From Rhodococcus rhodnii (GTDB lineage Bacteria > Actinomycetota > Actinomycetes > Mycobacteriales > Pseudonocardiaceae), in assembly GCA_000720375.1 (NCBI GenBank), contig JOAA01000002.1:310001-374000 (forward strand): a stretch of 64,000 nucleotides of DNA. Direction: 5' to 3'. The notes beneath the pieces were generated by a model. That model was not told the DNA's origin, did no database searches, and was given only the letters and a program-made list of their open reading frames with translations. Both the position numbers and the translations under genes were made by a program. Below are positions 62,322 through 64,000 of this stretch, one piece after another (the stretch's first letter is position 1; each line of letters opens with the position of its first letter).

Positions 62322-64000
62322 TCAGAGCAGGTCGTGGATGCGAATGGGCAGGCTGCGAACCCGCCTGCCCGTTGCGTGGAACACCGCGTTGGCGATGGCG
62401 GGCCCGACACCGCATGCGCCGAGCTCACCAATGCCACGTGCACCGGAAGGACTGGCGATCCGGTCGTCCTCCTCGACGAACGACACGTCGATGTCCCCGA
62501 TGTCCGCGTTCACCGGGACCACGTAACCAGCGAGGTTGCGAGACAGGAAACGACCGAGGCGAGGTTCCATCACCGATCGTTCGAGCAGTGCCTGCCCGTA
62601 GCCCCAGATGATTCCGCCGGTCATCTGGCTGTGCGCGGCCACCTGGTTGATGATCCTCCCGGCACTGTAGACCCCAACGATCCGGGGAACACGCACCAGA
62701 CCAAGATCCGCGTCCACCCTGACCTCGGCGAACACCGCGCCGAAGGACTTGATGGAGTAGTCCTCGCCGCCCTGGTCCGGCGCCCAGCTCCCTTCCGACT
62801 CCACGAACTCAAGCCCCGCCGCGTCCACCAGGTCCGCCAGCGAATCCCCGGGCTGCGCCTGCAGCTTCTCCATCACCGACGACGCCGCGTTCTGCACCGC
62901 GGCCGACAGGCTTCCGCTGGACAACGAGCCGAACGTGCCGGTGTGTGGCGGATAGGAGCTGTCGCCGTGCCGGACTTCGACGTCCGAGGGGTCACAGCCG
63001 AGGGTTTCCGCCGCGATGATCTGGACCATCGCAGGCAACCCGCTGCCGATCTCCTGCATGTCGCTCTCGACGACCACGTGTCCATCCGAGTCGACCCGGA
63101 CACGTGCCGCGGAGGGTGCACGGTAGGCGCCGAACGTTGCCACGGCCATGCCCCAGCCGATCTGCCAGTCGCCGTCTCGCATATGCGGTTCGCGATCGGC
63201 CCAGCCGAACCGCGCGGCGCCTTCGGTCAGGCACTCCACCAGTTTCCGTGACGAGAAAGGTTTACCCGTCAACGGATCCACGGATGCGTCATTGCGCATT
63301 CGCAACTCGACCGGATCGATGCCGAGCTCGACGGCCAGTTCGTCCATTGCGGACTCAAGCGGGAACAGGCCGGGACCTTCGGCCGGGGCACGCATCGGCG
63401 TTGGCTGTGGCTTGTCCAGCGCCTCGACTTTCAGGTCGGTCTCGATGTTCGGGCTGTCGTAGAGCCATGTCGTCGCACCCGTGGTGGATTCGACGAACGC
63501 GTCCACCCGCGCAGCTGCGTTCACGCTCAGGTGGCGGATCGCCGTCAGTTTTCCGTCAGCTGTCGCGCCCAACGTGACCGTCTGCGAGGTGATCGGCTGA
63601 TGTCCTGCCAAGGAGAACATCTGCGCGCGTGTCATCACCAGCTTCACAGCACGTCCGCTCACCTTGGCAGCGGCGGCCGCCAGGATCAGGTGCGGCCAGA
63701 CGTATCCCTTGGAGCCGAAACCACCGCCCACGTAAGCACAAACGACTCGCACGTGTTCCCGTGGAATCTGGAACAGCCCGGCCAACGCCGTTTGAGCCAG
63801 TTGGGAGGACTGCGTCGACGTGTGGACGGTCAGCTGATCACCCTCCCACCAGGCGATCGTGGCCGACGGTTCGATCGGGCTGTGATGCCGGTCCGCGGTT
63901 GTGTACGTGCCGTGCACAGTCTTGTCCGCGCTCGCCAGTCCCGCGTCGACGTCACCTTTCTTGTCCGTCGGTGCCTTGAACAGTCCTGACCCGGGCGCGA
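62322..64000 (-). CDS. Xanthine dehydrogenase family molybdopterin-binding subunit (5' truncated by window edge)
   Basis: At least 559 residues are in the window. The frame is open to the right edge with family sequence (VDAGLASADKTVHGTYTTADRHH), so the Met-like GTG at 63917 is internal. Visible features: HHSPIEPSATIAWW, AYVGGGFGSKGYVWPHL, MRAPAEGPGLFPLE, the DMQEIGSGLPAMVQIIAAETLG region, and the C-terminal SGARGIGELGACGVGPAIANAV with the catalytic Glu that acts next to molybdenum. It would hydroxylate a purine or aromatic substrate together with FAD and 2Fe-2S subunits encoded upstream, outside the window. Substrate cannot be fixed. Confidence 0.9.
   Translation of the reverse strand, partial: APGSGLFKAPTDKKGDVDAGLASADKTVHGTYTTADRHHSPIEPSATIAWWEGDQLTVHTSTQSSQLAQTALAGLFQIPREHVRVVCAYVGGGFGSKGYVWPHLILAAAAAKVSGRAVKLVMTRAQMFSLAGHQPITSQTVTLGATADGKLTAIRHLSVNAAARVDAFVESTTGATTWLYDSPNIETDLKVEALDKPQPTPMRAPAEGPGLFPLESAMDELAVELGIDPVELRMRNDASVDPLTGKPFSSRKLVECLTEGAARFGWADREPHMRDGDWQIGWGMAVATFGAYRAPSAARVRVDSDGHVVVESDMQEIGSGLPAMVQIIAAETLGCDPSDVEVRHGDSSYPPHTGTFGSLSSGSLSAAVQNAASSVMEKLQAQPGDSLADLVDAAGLEFVESEGSWAPDQGGEDYSIKSFGAVFAEVRVDADLGLVRVPRIVGVYSAGRIINQVAAHSQMTGGIIWGYGQALLERSVMEPRLGRFLSRNLAGYVVPVNADIGDIDVSFVEEDDRIASPSGARGIGELGACGVGPAIANAVFHATGRRVRSLPIRIHDLL

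Overview
The window reads as chromosome from a high-GC filamentous actinobacterium, most likely of the Pseudonocardiaceae (Amycolatopsis/Kibdelosporangium/Lentzea-like). The grounds are the GC-rich third codon positions, many GTG starts and ATGA/GTGA overlaps, a mycobacterial-type fused 2-oxoglutarate dehydrogenase (Kgd) with its DUF6104 partner, F420-type and KstR-type lipid functions, and a CsxA-like glucosaminidase. Placement is by gene content and style only. No tRNA, rRNA, CRISPR array, prophage or intact insertion sequence was seen.

Layout. 1-6.5 kb: end of an ABC-2 permease, a Tat-exported PhoX-like protein, a 59-residue DUF6104 gene and kgd, then a repeat-rich gap. 6.5-12.7 kb: a fused four-domain ABC exporter, an ABC-2 ATPase/permease pair and two coupled small unknown genes. 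12.7-16.4 kb: a repeat-rich gap, alanine dehydrogenase and a PucR-type regulator. 16.4-22.4 kb: a PadR regulator between two VOC proteins, a DUF5925 AAA ATPase, a secreted SGNH hydrolase, a flavin monooxygenase and metX. 22.4-27.2 kb: a 66-nt element, a roughly 38-unit minisatellite, an unknown gene, a PAS-GGDEF-EAL protein and a DUF574-type methyltransferase. 27.2-33.8 kb: TetR regulator, secreted SGNH hydrolase, and a leucine/branched-acyl catabolic operon (accD-accA-acd) with matching operators. 33.8-35.4 kb: an IstB relic, an SRPBCC gene behind a destroyed ArsR gene, and tandem repeats. 35.4-40.4 kb: a minus-strand run holding a 10-methyl-branched fatty acid pair (BfaA/TmsA- and BfaB/TmsB-like), a secreted unknown, an epoxide-hydrolase-like protein and a TetR regulator. 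40.5-48.3 kb: SDR, aldehyde dehydrogenase, PhaC-like hydrolase, a KstD-like dehydrogenase behind two KstR boxes, and a FadE24/FadE23-like pair. 48.3-58.2 kb: a large secreted subtilase, a WS/DGAT, an MpaB-type oxygenase with TetR, a zinc alcohol dehydrogenase, and Mcr with an F420-type oxidoreductase. 58.2-64 kb: 8-oxoguanine deaminase-like, GH2 glucosaminidase-like, and a xanthine-dehydrogenase-type subunit cut by the window end.

How the genes fit together. The right two thirds is rich in acyl-CoA, steroid and lipid functions: carboxylation and dehydrogenation of branched acyl-CoA, membrane lipid methyl-branching, steroid ring dehydrogenation, alpha-methylacyl-CoA racemization and storage-lipid synthesis. 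Several are under TetR-type control with visible palindromic operators.

The most unusual layer is between the genes. Seven gaps hold distinct repeat families: a 22-nt unit in a 109-nt duplication, a 96-nt element in two direct and one inverted copies, a 17-18-nt minisatellite, a 51-nt tandem, a 48-50-nt tandem, and a 66-nt element found twice just downstream of unrelated genes. Two decayed genes (IstB and ArsR) lie side by side near 34 kb. I did not find a clearly novel multi-gene system. The best leads are the repeat families, the self-consistent TetR regulon, and the KstR-boxed KstD with a Tat-like leader.
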